NCBI GenBank assembly: GCA_012932295.1
Contig: JAAONU010000001.1
Coordinates: forward strand, 8,765,104-8,829,103
Direction of reading: 5' to 3'
Length of the DNA stretch: 64,000 bases
From: Cyclina sinensis
Lineage: Eukaryota; Mollusca; Bivalvia; Venerida; Veneridae
The notes under the pieces were generated by a model, which was given only the letters and a program-made list of their open reading frames with translations, searched no databases and had not been told where the DNA came from. Numbering within the stretch: the first letter of the stretch is position 1; every line of letters starts with the position of its first letter. Positions 37,146 through 49,136 of this stretch are shown in pieces. A program made the position numbers and the translations under genes.

Positions 37146-40001
37146 TACCGTATTTACTTGATGTATTGGATGGGAAAAAAATAATAATTTTTTTGCTGTC
37201 CGAATATTTACTGAATTATTGTCGGCACAAAATGGCCGTGTCCGAACTTTTAGTAATTATCGTAAACAAAGCTTCATGGCCGATAATTGTGCATTGTCAT
37301 GAAAAACAAAACAAAACAAAATAAAAACTGCTTATTTCATTGCTTTGTACCAAAGTCCTTCCGAAAATTAATCAAAATGGTTAAATTCAATTAAAAAAAT
37401 GGTCTAGCTGGATTCGAACCAACATCGTTCAAATTTGTATTGTCGACGAATCTCCTGCTTAGGGGAAGTAACTCTGTGGAGAGAATGCAACAAACAGCTG
37501 TTTGTCGATTGTCTACCTTTCTGTCACTTTGTTCAATTAGTTACAACAAAAATGAGAAAAGGATAATTGATATGGTAAATATTTAATTTTAATTGATTTA
37601 CGGTGATTACGCTCATGACTGCAAACATTCTGCAAACAAGTACATTGTGTTCATGGCCTAAATAATCACAACATGTGCCCAAGTTTTATGCTGCGAAATT
37701 GTGTTGGATATAATGCTTCCAGATGCCGGTTTTTCCAAATATATCTACAAATTGTCCACAAATTTCACCATGAATCACACAAACTGACGATCCAAAATAC
37801 TGTCCGAATACTTAAAACAAGAGGGCCATGATGGCCCTGGATCGCTCACTTGAGTACTTTGGCTGTAGGTTTGCTGTTAAGCAGTATTTCATTTTTTAAT
37901 TGAAAATATGTAAGTGCCTACAAACCAAATATGTAAAATATCAGTCAATAAATAAAGGCTCTATGACAGAAAGTAGAAATATCTATCATAAGCTATGGTG
38001 ACCTTGACCTTGACCCAGTGACCTCAAACCCTACCCATGGGTAGAGGTCCATGCAAGGAACCTCTATACTGAATATCAAAGATATTGGTCTATAAATGAA
38101 GGCTCTATGAGGTACAGTAGATAAATCTACTTTTAGCCTCCGTGACCTTTAACCTAATCCAATAATTTGAAAAAGCTTGATAAAGCTTGCTTCATGCCAA
38201 ATTTTAAAATTCTAGGTCTTGTGGTTTCAGACAAGAAGATTTTTAAAGATTTTCTTCTATATTGTTATTTAAAACTTGTGACCCCTCGGGCGGGGCCAAT
38301 AGTGACCCCAGGGACATTTTTCTAACAAACTTGGTAGAGGTCCACTAGACAATGCTACACACCAAATATCTAAGCGCTATAACTTACGGTTTCTGACAAG
38401 AAGATTTTTTAAGATTTTCTTATATAACTCTATGTAAAACTAGTGGCCCCTGGGGCGGGGCCATTTTTGACCCAGAGGACAGGATTTGAACAAACATGGT
38501 AGAGGTCCACTAGACAATGCTACATACCAAATAACTTAACTGTAGGCCTTCTTGTTTCTGACAAGAAGATTTTTTAGTCTTTCCTATATAACTCTATGTA
38601 AAACAAGTGACTACCGGGGCGGGGCCATTTTTGACCCAGAGGCCAGGATTTGAACAAACTTGGTAGAAGTCCACTAGACAATGCTACACACCAAATATCT
38701 AAGCTCTATAACTTACGGTTTCTGACAAGAAGATTTTTTAAGATTTTCCTATATAACTCTATGTAAAACTAGTGGCCCCTGGTGCGGGGTCATTTTTGAC
38801 CCAGAGGCCATGATTTGAACAAACTTGGTAGAGGTCCACTAGGCAATGCTACACACCAAATATCTAAGCTCTATAACTTACGGTTTCTGACAAGAAGATT
38901 TTTTAAGATTTTCCTATATAACTCTATGTAAAACTAGTGGCCCCTGGGGCGGGGCCATTTTTGACCCAGAGGACAGGATTTGAACAAACTTGGTAGAGGT
39001 CCACTAGACAATGCTACACACCAAATATCTAAGCTCTATAACTTACGGTTTCTGACAAGAAGATTTTTTAAGATTTTCCTATATAACTCTACGTAAAACT
39101 AGTGGCCCCTGGGGCGGGGTCATTTTTGACCCAGAGGCCAGGATTTGAACAAACTTGGTAGAGGTCCACTAGACAATGCTATACACCAAATATCTAAGCT
39201 CTATAACTTACGGTTTCTGACAAGAAGATTTTTTAAAGATTTTCTTATATAACTCTATGTAAAACTAGTGGCCCCTGGGGCGGGGCCATTTTTGACCCAG
39301 AGGACAGGATTTGAACAAACTTGGTAGAGGTCCACTAGACAATGCTACACACCAAATATCTAAGCTCTATAACTTACGGTTTCTGACAAGAAGATTTTTT
39401 TAAGATTTTCCTATATAACTCTATGTAAAACAAGTGACTACCGGGGCAGAGCCATTTTTGACCCAGAGGCCATGATTTGAACAAACTTGGTAGAGGTCCA
39501 CTAGACAATGCTATATACCAAATATCTTAACTCTAGGCCTTGTGGTTTCTGACAAGAAGATTTTCAAGTTTTCCCTATATAACTCTATGTAAAATCAACT
39601 GACCCCTGGGGTGGGGTCAGTTTTGTCCCCAGGGACATAATTTGAACAAACTTGGTACAGGTCCACTAGATGATGCTTCATACCAAATATCAAAGCTCAA
39701 GGCCTTGTGGTTTCGGAGAAGAAGATTTTTAAAGATCCAACTTATAAAATCTATTTTTAGCTCCAGTGAACCAGAAATGCAATGGACCAGAACCATTTGA
39801 ACAATCTTGGTAGAGCTTCATGCAAGGAACATCCCAGGCAAGTTTCATTAAATTTGCCCCATTGGTTTCAGAGGAGATGTCGTTTGAATGAAAAGTTGAC
39901 GACGGACGGACGGACGGACGACGGACAAAGACCGATCAGAAAAGCTCACCCTGAGCACTTTGTGCTCAGATGAGCTAAAAATACATCGAGTAAATACAGT
40001 A
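37146..40001. mobile_element. TA-flanked element that carries a nested element
   Basis: TACCGTATTTACTTGATGTA at 37146 matches, inverted, the right end at 39980-40001 (20 of 22 positions), with TA at both outer edges. The outer element is about 670 bp at left plus only the 22-bp right end. Almost all of the rest is the GGGCC-family copy inserted next to its right terminus. The left part contains a T-arm-like GGATTCGAACC. Confidence 0.75.
37817..39981 (+). mobile_element. GGGCC-hairpin element with nine 165-bp units
   Basis: ACAAGAG at 37817, hairpin GGGCCAT G ATGGCCC at 37823-37837, core landmarks at 38333, 38498, 38662, 38827, 38992, 39157, 39323, 39489 and 39654 (steps of 164-166 bp), a GGACGGACGGACGGACGACGG run at about 39902, and a 3' hairpin GAGCAC TTT GTGCTC at 39953-39967. 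The units are much alike, so this is a fairly young expansion. No protein is encoded. Confidence 0.9.
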
Positions 40002-40375
40002 GATATCAAATCCCATATGACAACTGACAAGTGTTTACAAAGTTTAATCTTCAACAGCTTTGCCATTAAGGCAGTCTTTGAAGAATCAAAGGGCTTTAAG
40101 CATTAATAAAGACTGTTGATTTGATAGGATGCAAAAGTTTAAGCTGAAACTTCAATTTTATCACCTATTATAGTGTAGAAGATAGTTCAGCTGGAAAGAA
40201 TTATAACATTTAATATAACACAAAACTGACTGCAGTATACAAGTCATTCATTCATTCATTTGTTTGTTCTTTCTGCAGAAAACTGAAAATTTGTTTGTTT
40301 TACCGAATTTAAGCTTCCTGGACTGATTTTTAAATCCAAAACTCCTCAAAAAATTAGTCCATATATTAACAAAAA

Positions 40376-41294
40376 ACAAGAAACATGGCAATGCCACGAA
40401 ACCAGGTTTTCAAAAATGTTGTTCTGATTCTATACTATAGTATGAATTTTGGAATGAAGATTGCTATGAATATTCAAAAGATTATAACATGACATGAAGG
40501 AAAAGATAATATTCATGAGAATACATGATAATGAGTAGGATGTAAATTTCGGCTAACAATACTGTCTGCAAGGAGTATACTTAATAATGAGACAACAATT
40601 TCTGCACGTCATCTTGATGTGGTAAACATTTGTCTGAAGTTTCATCAAAATTCTTCAAAGGGTTGAAGAGTTACAGAGCGGACAGGATTTTCAATGTTAA
40701 TGTCACTGTGACCTTGACCTTGGAGCCATCAAAATTCTTCAAAGGGTTGAAGAGTTACAGAGCGGACAGGATTTTCAATGTTAATGTCACTGTGACCTTG
40801 ACCTTGGAGCCAGCCATGCGGAACATGCGTTCTGCACGTCATCTTGATGTGGTAAACATTTGTCTGAAGTTTCATCAAAATTCTTCAAAGGGTTGAAGAG
40901 TTACAGAGCGGACAGGATTTTCAATGTTAATGTCACTGTGACCTTGACCTTGGAGCCAGCCATGCGGAACATGCGTTCTGCACGTCATCTTGATGTGGTA
41001 AACATTTGTCTGAAGTTTCATCAAAATTCTTCAAAGGGTTGAAGAGTTACAGAGCGGACAGGATTTTCAATGTTAATGTCACTGTGACCTTGACCTTGGA
41101 GCCAGCCATGCGGAACATGCGTTCTGCACGTCATCTTGATGTGGTAAACATTTGTCTGAAGTTTCATCAAAATTCTTCAAAGGGTTGAAGAGTTACAGAG
41201 CGGACACAATTTCGTTTGACGCCCGCCCATCCGCCCATCCGCCCGCCATACCCCAATCTAATAACCAGGATTTTCAAAATTGAAAACCTGGTTA
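40376..41294 (+). mobile_element. ACCAGGTTTTC-family element with 146-bp units
   Basis: ACAAGAAACATGGCAATGCC at 40376, AACCAGGTTTTCAA at about 40400 inverted at 41280-41293, and a 3' hairpin at 41263-41293 (AACCAGG A TTTTCA with TGAAAACCTGGTT). The core has the landmark AAAGGGTTGAAG at 40657, 40741, 40887, 41033 and 41179: three steps of exactly 146 bp and one of 84 bp (a 62-bp deletion). The units are almost identical; the repeated 60-residue frames with MSEVSSKFFKGLKSY are this array. Confidence 0.9.
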
Positions 41295-41587
41295 ATAAAT
41301 CAAAATTAAGGATCACTTATCATTAAAACCCCAAAATTCCCCCTCTAAATCCCAACTGATCCTTTATGTGGTCCTTCACATCTATCATAAACCCATAAAA
41401 ATTGCCACTGACCAGTGGCCTGAGGCGATTATCACCAACTGACTGATTAGCTCATCAATAAGTGTGCTTGATTGGCAGCTAGTCAATGATTAAATTAACC
41501 AGTGCTGAAAAGTTACAAATTGTGTCATAAAATTTGCGCTTCTTCCATTTTTAATTTCCACTTAGAAGAAAACATTCTTTTGTGATG

Positions 41588-41906
41588 TCAAAGCATTGTA
41601 ATTGTTCATAGTATTCAATAAGAAAAAATCTTTGAAAATGTATATAAGGCATACTTACGTAAAACATTGTTTTCGGCCGATCTATTTCATGTTTTTTTTG
41701 CAGGGCCGGGGGGGTACATTAATTTTTACATTTGTTTATTTTTTTCTCAAAGCATTGTAATTGTTCATAGTATTCAATAAGAGAAAATCTTTGAAAATGT
41801 ATATAAGGCATACTTACGTAAAACATTGTTTTCGGCCGATCTATTTCATGTTTTTTTTGCAGGGCCGGGGGGGTACATTAATTTTTACATTTGTTTATTT
41901 TTTTCT
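41588..41906. repeat. Nearly perfect 159-bp tandem duplication
   Basis: CAAAGCATTGTAATTGTTC starts at 41589 and again at 41748; the following 150 bp, including TTTTCGGCCGATCTATTTC and GCAGGGCCGGGGGGG, agree apart from one clear base change. Confidence 0.95.
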
Positions 41907-43440
41907 CTAAAAGATATTCCTGAGATTTTACATGTTTTGAAACAAGAAACTTTTTAATTAAAAACTATCTGCATCATTTGTGTAAAAGATGGCTTTTTAC
42001 ATCTGCACAACCTTTGACCACATCACTATCTGTACATAAAAATGCTCAAAATCTTGTTTCTTCTATAAATAAGAACCAATTCAAAATTACGCTCTTCATT
42101 TTTACGGAACTATGAGTGTCCGGGTCTAGGAATTATTCACTGCTCATCAAGTAAACAAATTTTAATCAAACAGAAACAGTGACACTGGCAATTGATTAGA
42201 TCTAAAACTCTTACGCACTTGTGTAAATTTCATACAAAAGACAGATGAATTCCACCATTCAAAGCTTTCTATTCCAATTATTTAAAGACAGCTTTTTCTA
42301 ATAAAGCATTACTTAATAATGACTGACTTGATGAATTCCCGTCATAAAAGAAAGTAGGATTGGATTATTGTTTTCTATGTTCCTCTCGAATTTCATGTAA
42401 TCGAAGACATTTGCGTATGGATCTGCATATTAAGTACTTCATATCAGGAGCCTTGCTATCCTCTAAGACAACACAGCTAAAGATCTTTCAAAGATAGTTT
42501 TGTAAGATGCTTGAATTTATGAGAAAAATTAGAGCCAAGAGCCAAAGTAGAGTTCCGTTTTCATGTACCAGATCAATACCATAATGAAACAATGATGTGC
42601 AGACTTCCATTTGCATAGGCTAGCTCAATTCCTCAAATCCCACAACTACGATCCTGCCTACTTGATATCACCATAAAATATCTACGCTTTATGTATTCTT
42701 ATGCAAAATATGGCAATTTTAGCATCACATATCAAAACTGCTGACTCTGCATTATTGAACTGTTGCGGTAACTTCGTTCGGAAAACATAGCATTTAATAC
42801 AGAAGGAGTCCTGGATCTAAGAATGTGCATTTGACATTAACCTAAATTTTCTGGGGGAATATTTTTGCCGAGTCAGCATTTTTTTCTTTTTGGAAACTGC
42901 ATGATCAATGAATTTGGAAATTCATGATACTCCAATAATTGAGCAAATACAGAGTAATAAAGATAATATTTTCAGTGCATTCTGCTCTAAAAAGAAGAGG
43001 GTATAAGGAGTCATCTGGATCCTTTATTCCCCTATCTTATTATCTGTATAAGCAGCACTTGAAATAAATCTAAAATCCCTTGATACTTTAAAGCTTTTAA
43101 CAACTTTTTTTTCTTCCAACATCTTTTTCTCCTAAATGTGCTTAAAGTCACATGACCTCATTTATTCCTTTTACGTTTTGATTTATGTTGATTTTTATGA
43201 AACTTTCACATTTCAAGTAAAACAAACTGGATTTGATCATGCAATAGACATGTTAAAGAGTACATTTCAATATTTAACCAATAACATTCCCTAAACATAA
43301 TATCCAAGTCCATTTATACTGGTCCCACACTATAAACACCTAAAGAATGTAAAGATTTTAACCAAAATTTTGTAAAAATATTCTGTGATATTTTTTTTTT
43401 TTTTTTTTTTTTTTATCTTTTAAGTTATATAAACAGTATA
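41907..43440. other. AT-rich single-copy stretch
   Basis: No element is recognised. A very weak 25-bp exon-like segment on the minus strand (42662-42686, RRYFMVIS) is phase-compatible with the candidate gene. A poly-T run of about 24 nt lies at 43390-43413. Confidence 0.4.
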
Positions 43441-43790
43441 ACAAGAGTGATCAGTGATTGCATGTGTCGCCTCATGATAGGCAATTAAGCAGTTGTATTG
43501 AGGGGTGATTGGACAGTTTGTTGGAAATGTAAATCGCGGTACCAATCAATCCTGTAACATTTCATTCAAATTACATTAGCAGTATAAGAGACATAGTCCT
43601 GACAAACTTTAAAAATAAAAATCATTAAAGGGCCATAACTCCTACGTACAAGATCAAAGCATAGAAAGAGCAGGAGGCATAGGTTTACGCCGAGACTCAT
43701 ATTTTGGTATGGTCATAATTCATCCACATTTTTGATATCATGGAAATCTTAAAAAGAGTGTTCAGTTAAAGTCATCTGAAAGACCCATAA
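43441..43790 (+). mobile_element. 5' part of an ACAAGAGTGATCA-type element
   Basis: ACAAGAGTGATCAGTGATTG at 43441, followed by AAAGGGCCATAACTCCTACG at about 43627, a phrase shared by elements of this group. No clear 3' end. Confidence 0.5.
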
Positions 43791-44334
43791 CATTTTACAT
43801 TAACATAAAACTGGCAATGGTAAGAATTCATTCCTCCTTACATTCCTTCCTTCCTTTAGAAAGGATTTTGTATACTGCTTTTACAGTCCACTCAAAGGGT
43901 GAAATTACATCATCTTATTCCAATCAATACATTTTGACATTTTATACATTGCTTTTACTGTCTGCTCGAAGGGTGAAACTACATCATTTTATCCAATTAA
44001 TCCATTGCCTTCTCGCTGTACAGTAAAAGGTTCAAATTTAGCAGTCGCGAACTCGCAAAATGTGAGCGGAAATGAAGAAATGCCAATGTAAAATTTTAAA
44101 AGTCAAAAAAGTTTGCAAGTGTGCCGAAATATAGGCAAACATCCCATTTAAAAAGTCTGAATTACCCTGAAAATACTAATTAATGGTAACAGCCATACTG
44201 AAAGACAGACAAGTCCATTTCAAAGATTTGGGAGGGTTAGCGTTTTTGCATTTTGCTGACTGAACTGCAAGCTAAAACATACGGAATATTACATAAAAGC
44301 TGATGCTGGAACTTTTTTGACACAATCCATTATA

Positions 44335-45183
44335 ACAAGAGCACCTCCTCCTGGTGCCAACACTTGGCTGTCTCAGCTGTAGTAGATATCTGACCAAATT
44401 ACCTAAAGAACAACAGAGGTCATCTACTTAATAAAAGGAACTATCCTATGAAGTTAAAAGGATGTGGTTTAAATGGAACTAAAGTTATTGAGCCGAGATA
44501 GATATCAAATTCAATGCCACTGTGACCTTGACCTTAGACCTACTGACCATAAAAACAATAGGGGTATTTTACTAAATAAGGGCAACATTCCCAACTAAAT
44601 AAGGGCAACATTCCCAAGAGGCTTGGTCAAAATGGTATGAGTCAATGAGTGGGAATAGTTTTTCATATTCAAGGTCACTGTGACCTTGACCTTTGATCCC
44701 AAAAACAATGAGGTTTTTCTATTCAGTAACGGCAATCATCCTTTGAAGTTTGAAGGCTGTGGGTCAAACAGTACTTAGTATTAAACAGAAATGAAGTATT
44801 AGGATTAGTATTAGGAGCAGATAAGTGGTCCAGTGGTAAAGCTCTGGACTGGTAACCCAGGTGTCGTGAGATTCGATCCCCTGCTCCTCCACTAACATTA
44901 CTAATTGTCTTTCAGAAGAGACATTAAACCAAGGTCCCATGTATCAGTGCTGTACACTGAGCATGCAAAAGAATCAGAGGTGTCATTGGAATTGGATGCT
45001 TTCTCTGTCTTGCACTATCCCCCACAACATAAAATAACTAATCTCTGCAAGGGGTTTCATTCATATGGGTAACTGGTATCAATGATAAATAAACTCAGAT
45101 AGTAGTAGTAGTAGAAGTATGACAGATGGACAGAGAGACAGACAGGGAAAAAACAATATGTCTCCACCAGATGGGGAGACATA
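44335..45183 (+). mobile_element. GTCTCC-hairpin element interrupted by a SINE
   Basis: ACAAGA at 44335, hairpin GCACC TCCTCCT GGTGC (44341-44357), core units CACTGTGACCTTGACC with CCATAAAAACAATAGGGG, then a SINE (44814-45113), then GACAGATGGACAGAGAGACAG and a 3' hairpin TGTCTCC ACCAGAT GGGGAGACA (45159-45181). Confidence 0.8.
44814..45113 (+). mobile_element. SINE with tRNA-like head and (TAG)n tail
   Basis: The head (44814-44890) folds as a tRNA: GGAGCAG pairs with CTGCTCC, A box TGGTCCAGTGG, anticodon arm CTGGA CTGGTAA CCCAG (loop GGT), and a B-box-like GATTCGATCCC. The body includes AGAGACATTAAACCAAGGTCCCATG and TCTTGCACTATCCCCCACAAC. It ends with (TAG)n. GAAGTAT at 44793-44799 and 45114-45120 may be the target duplication. 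The conserved body might be one of the deeply conserved metazoan SINE domains; I cannot confirm which. Confidence 0.85.
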
Positions 45184-45185
45184 AA

Positions 45186-47845
45186 TACATTCAGTAATAA
45201 CAAAGATATTGCAAATTATGATCAATCTTTAAGCAATTTGTCCAAGTTGAAAAGGGGGGCATATTCTTGAAAATAAAGATTATGTAACTTGCGGTATTTA
45301 AGTAGGGTGTCATTATGAAGAGGCAGAGTAAGTTGAAAGAGAATACTGTGAAGTAATGTCAGAGATGCTTGAAAATGTGGAAGTTTTTGCAGACAGATGG
45401 CGCAGACAACCAGAGAGCTATGGCAATACCTTGATGTTTTCTTTGAAAACAGCCCAGCTAAAAATGGAGGATTCCCTTGAAAAAAAAAAACACCAACGGT
45501 ATTTAAAATAATCACCAATTATTCTCTAAATTCTCATTTAGTTTCACTAGTAACTGGCAATGTAATGTAATCAACCTTTCGCAGACCAAACATAAGACAC
45601 TGCATAATAAACCACAAATGTCATGTATTTTTAGCATCTGTGCTTGTTAGTTGGTAGGCAAAATGTTCTTTTAAAGGACTTTATTAAGCATCTTGAAATT
45701 TTTGTTTGAATGATTTGTGTTCAGAAGGCAATTTATTGCTGGTACAAAAATAACTTTTTCAAGGGAGGTAATACATAGAAATAAAATAGTCAAAAATATG
45801 ATTCTAACCTAATTTAACTATGGAAGTAGCCAAAAACTATTTACCAATTAACATTTTAACAAATGGGCATTTTGTCCCATTATTAATTGCCAGGTGGAAT
45901 TCAGGAGCTCGAAATTACCTTAACATGTTTAACCCTTAGTGATACTTAATATTTCACTGACCTTGACCTTGACTTTAAACACTGATCAGCTAGCTGCTGA
46001 TCCTTATACTGTGATCATGGTCTACATTATTTGCTGTTTTGACCCTTACTTAGTCATAACTACACAGATTCTAATGTCTTACAAATTTCATATTCAAATG
46101 AACTCCTCTTAAGCAGTTACCTAAACAGAGGATTCAGTAAAATAGAAATGAGAAGCCAGCTTCTAGTGAAGTGCTAACATCAAGTAAATAGCTCTTCTAC
46201 TTAAGAGTTCAGTCAGGCACCCCCTCCCTCCCTCTCCCTGCCTGAAGGTATAACACCACTGTGACCTTGACATGCACAAAATCACATCTGTAGAGGTGAT
46301 CAAACTGCAACTACAATTTCAGTCAATCTGAAGTCATGTTATGGTAACTGTCTAAATATCATTTAATTAGCAATTTCTGTAACAATCTGTAATCTGTTTG
46401 ATAACACAGTGGAAACTGCAGCTTAGTACTAATTTGACACTTTTTCCCAATCAATAATTTTCCAAAGGGTATAAACTGTATCATCTGGTTATGTCATTGA
46501 ATTAAGCTATTCTACCTAAATCTCAGGGGTCGGATCTGCTCAGGGAAATTGGAATTCCCCTGAAAATCTCTATGGCAAAGTCTATTCCCTGACAGTCTCA
46601 CAGTCTATCAAAATCCTGCCTTCTGGAAATTTCTTTAAACCCAAAGTCCCCTGTAAGCTCTACCCCACCGCCATGTAGCAAAATACTGATAGACTGATTG
46701 ATGTAGACCTTGCCTTTCTCCCACTTTACATATAAACGCAAGTTCAAGCAGGCTGAACAAAAGAACATAAACAAACAATGAAACTCAATTTGTAGACTCT
46801 AATAAAGCTTTTTCAGAAAAATAGACTTTATGACATAAGGAAAAGAGCCACTGTCTGCAGTTTTGAAGCAAGTGTCAGACTGGACCTCTGCCAGAGGATT
46901 TCCTCAGGCTTTAAACATTTGTATAATATATCAAACAGAGAAAATCAATTAAATTTAACTGTTGTATATGTCTGATATTGTTAAATTCCTTGTGCTTAAA
47001 AATAAAATTTTATTTCACATTTCGATAAAACGTAAATTTCCTGTTTTCATGAGAAGTGATAGTGCAGCAAAACAAATGTCAGAGAAATACAAATTTGGTG
47101 CAAAAAAGCAAACTGTGAAAATGAACCAACCTCCTTACTGGCGAGAGACAGAAAACTTGCAGATCCATTAAGAAACCTTGGAGGTACCATGAAACTGAGA
47201 ACTATCAACATTCTTTACTAAAACTGACACACAGTATTCACATTCTCCAATTCATGAACTATCTATATACTGAAAATGTTTCCATCCTTAATTGCATAAC
47301 CTTATCACAACACTTTGGATCTCATTTAAATTCTTGCAGGCATGTGTTTGTTCAGACAGTAACAACCTCATAAGAAACAACAATTTTCCCCGCTGATATA
47401 CAATTTCTAAAACTTCATTACATCAATTGAAAAACAAGCACCGCCCTGATAGGCCAATGCACCACTTCTGGTCCCCAATCCATCATCCTACAAATATATT
47501 AGACTAAGCAAAACACAGTCCAATTAATGAGTTTATAAATATGAAATTTGTCTGCTATTTTGCCTGGCAAAAGATCAACAGTTGCAGCCTTTATTTACCA
47601 CTTTACAAAATAAGAATAGTTTGACTGGCTGGAGATAAAACACATTACCAACTCTAGTATTCGCCATCAAGACAAATTGGGAAATAATTCATCATTTCGT
47701 ACCATTGTAATTTTTAACATCCTATCCCTTATGACCAAAGTGTGCATGGAATACCATCTACAGTTTTCTTTCTTTCAGCTTCTGGAAACTGCAAAGAAAT
47801 TTATAGTGTGCCAATGGTTTGAAGAAAACAGACTCGAACACTTAA
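45186..47845. other. Single-copy stretch
   Basis: Apart from the candidate exon at 45430-45475, I see no repeat family. A minus-strand segment at 46084-46121 has a strong acceptor (GAATCCTCTGTTTAG) and reads NCLRGVHLNMKF, but its phase does not fit its neighbours. CT-rich patch at about 46220-46240. Confidence 0.4.
45430..45475 (-). CDS. Candidate 46-bp exon of a minus-strand split gene
   Basis: Acceptor GGTGTTTTTTTTTTCAAG is strong; 46 bp read ESSIFSWAVFKENIK (phase 2 to 0), followed by donor ATCAAG|GTATTG. The preceding candidate exon (49093-49136) ends in phase 2, so the two join in frame. No family recognised. Confidence 0.33.
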
Positions 47846-47877
47846 ACAAGAGGGCCATGACAGCCTTACACTCCTAG
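47779..47877 (+). CDS. Possible terminal exon running into a mobile element
   Basis: A strong plus-strand acceptor (CAGTTTTCTTTCTTTCAG) is followed by an open frame of 32 codons, LLETAKKFIVCQWFEENRLE and on, that ends at TAG in the head of the GGGCC-family element starting at 47846. If real, the element supplies the C-terminus and stop. No upstream exon is identified and no AATAAA follows closely, so this is a weak call. Confidence 0.15.
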   Translation, partial: LLETAKKFIVCQWFEENRLEHLNKRAMTALHS

Positions 47878-48480
47878 CCTGGGTTCTACTTTCCTGATGG
47901 TCAGACATAATGGTAAAATTTTATCTGTTATAGACAGGTCAGATGGCCTAGTTCTTGATTATTTGTAACTTAAGTGTCCAAGTTTCAATCATCTTACCTA
48001 CTTTGACTAAATCTAGTTACTCCATATAACCTTGCTTAAAACTTCCTAGACAAGCCATGAAGGCAAACATTCTCACTAAGTTCCATTTTTCGGTGAAAAA
48101 TAAGACCTCTCGAGTGTTGACAAGGTTATTTCAATGATCTGAGTTTCTGATCTAACATGACACAATTACAAACCCATCTTATAGATCCTCAAAAAAGTTC
48201 TGACAAAGGTTCATGAAGATCTGGTCAAAACTGTTGTTTCAATAGATTTTCAACAAAAGCTGATACTTTAGTTTTTTAATCCAATATGCCCCATTTCAAA
48301 CTAATCCAAGAGGTTATAAGGACTCACATTCCGAGCAAGTTTCATGAAGACTGAAAAGTTCTTGTCAACTGGGAACTTAGTTTTGACCATGCATGACCCA
48401 GTTTCAAACCCATTTAACAGACCATTATGACAAATGTTACCAGCAAGTTTCATGATAGGGTAAACTTCCAACCTGCAAGT
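47846..48480 (+). mobile_element. Old GGGCC-family relic
   Basis: ACAAGAGGGCCATGACAGCC at 47846, then diverged units (GAGTTTCTGATCTAACATGACAC) distantly like the core of copy 1. The tail is not found. Confidence 0.5.
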
Positions 48481-48552
48481 TGGATCATCAGTAGAAACAT
48501 ACTACATGGTGCATATCCATATCAGTACCCTCTTTGCAAAATTATAGCGGCG

Positions 48553-48596
48553 ATGGACCAGAGTCAGGAAAATATACACTCTACTGACGAAAGAAG
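48553..48596 (+). CDS. Possible first coding exon in a CpG-richer patch
   Basis: GCGGCGATGG gives an ATG with a purine at -3 and G at +4. The frame MDQSQENIHSTDER runs to donor AGAAG|GTATGT. The surrounding 48540-49100 holds clearly more CpG (for example CGGCCCGCGCCTCGAC at about 48729) than most of the window. No following exon is found. Confidence 0.15.
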
Positions 48597-49092
48597 GTAT
48601 GTCTTCTGCAAACGAAGTTTACCACGGAACACTAGAATGTTTTAGCTGTGTCTCTGTTTGTTATGTGTCTATTTTTCAATTACTGCAACTCCAAAATAAG
48701 CGACACAAAAATCGAGATGTCTTGTTTCGGCCCGCGCCTCGACATGTTCTCTTGGCTTATATGAACCAGTGGTTTGATTATGTACACACCATACATATTA
48801 CATGTACTCATCTATATATCATTTTCAAACTAATGGCAATAGATAGTCTGAAATATACGTAAAATTCATAAAAACGCCCTATTTTCGGTTTTGCAGCGAC
48901 ACGGGTTACCTCTTTGCTGTTGGTATTTTATGTCACAGGTAACCTCTCTCATTTTTTCTTTCAGGCATGGGTACCTTCTTAGCACCGTGATTGCAATATA
49001 TCTGTAAAAACACTTAATGCAGTAGACGAATTCGAGGTTATTAACTCAATACGATTCAAGAAAACGCGTTATATCGATATATAATGCTTTAC

Positions 49093-49136
49093 GTCTCCTT
49101 TCGTACAACTGATCCACCAATGTGCTGGTCCACCAG
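49093..49136 (-). CDS. Candidate 44-bp exon of a minus-strand split gene
   Basis: A long pyrimidine tract and acceptor (TTTTATCTCACTCTTC, ending TGGCCTAG) precede 44 bp ending at donor GGAGAC|GTAAAG. Phase 0 to 2 reads LVDQHIGGSVVRKE and fits both the preceding candidate exon (50455-50549, phase 0 end) and the following one (45430-45475). The 124-residue frame through this place is in another phase and is not supported. Confidence 0.33.

Noticed and set aside
40630..41188. Three frames with the same 60-residue repeat on the plus strand
   Set aside because: They are copies of the 146-bp core unit of a mobile element; stops lie in each unit.
44814..44890. Functional tRNA gene
   Set aside because: The sequence continues into a conserved SINE body and tail and occurs in further copies at 53.1-53.5 kb, so it is a SINE head.
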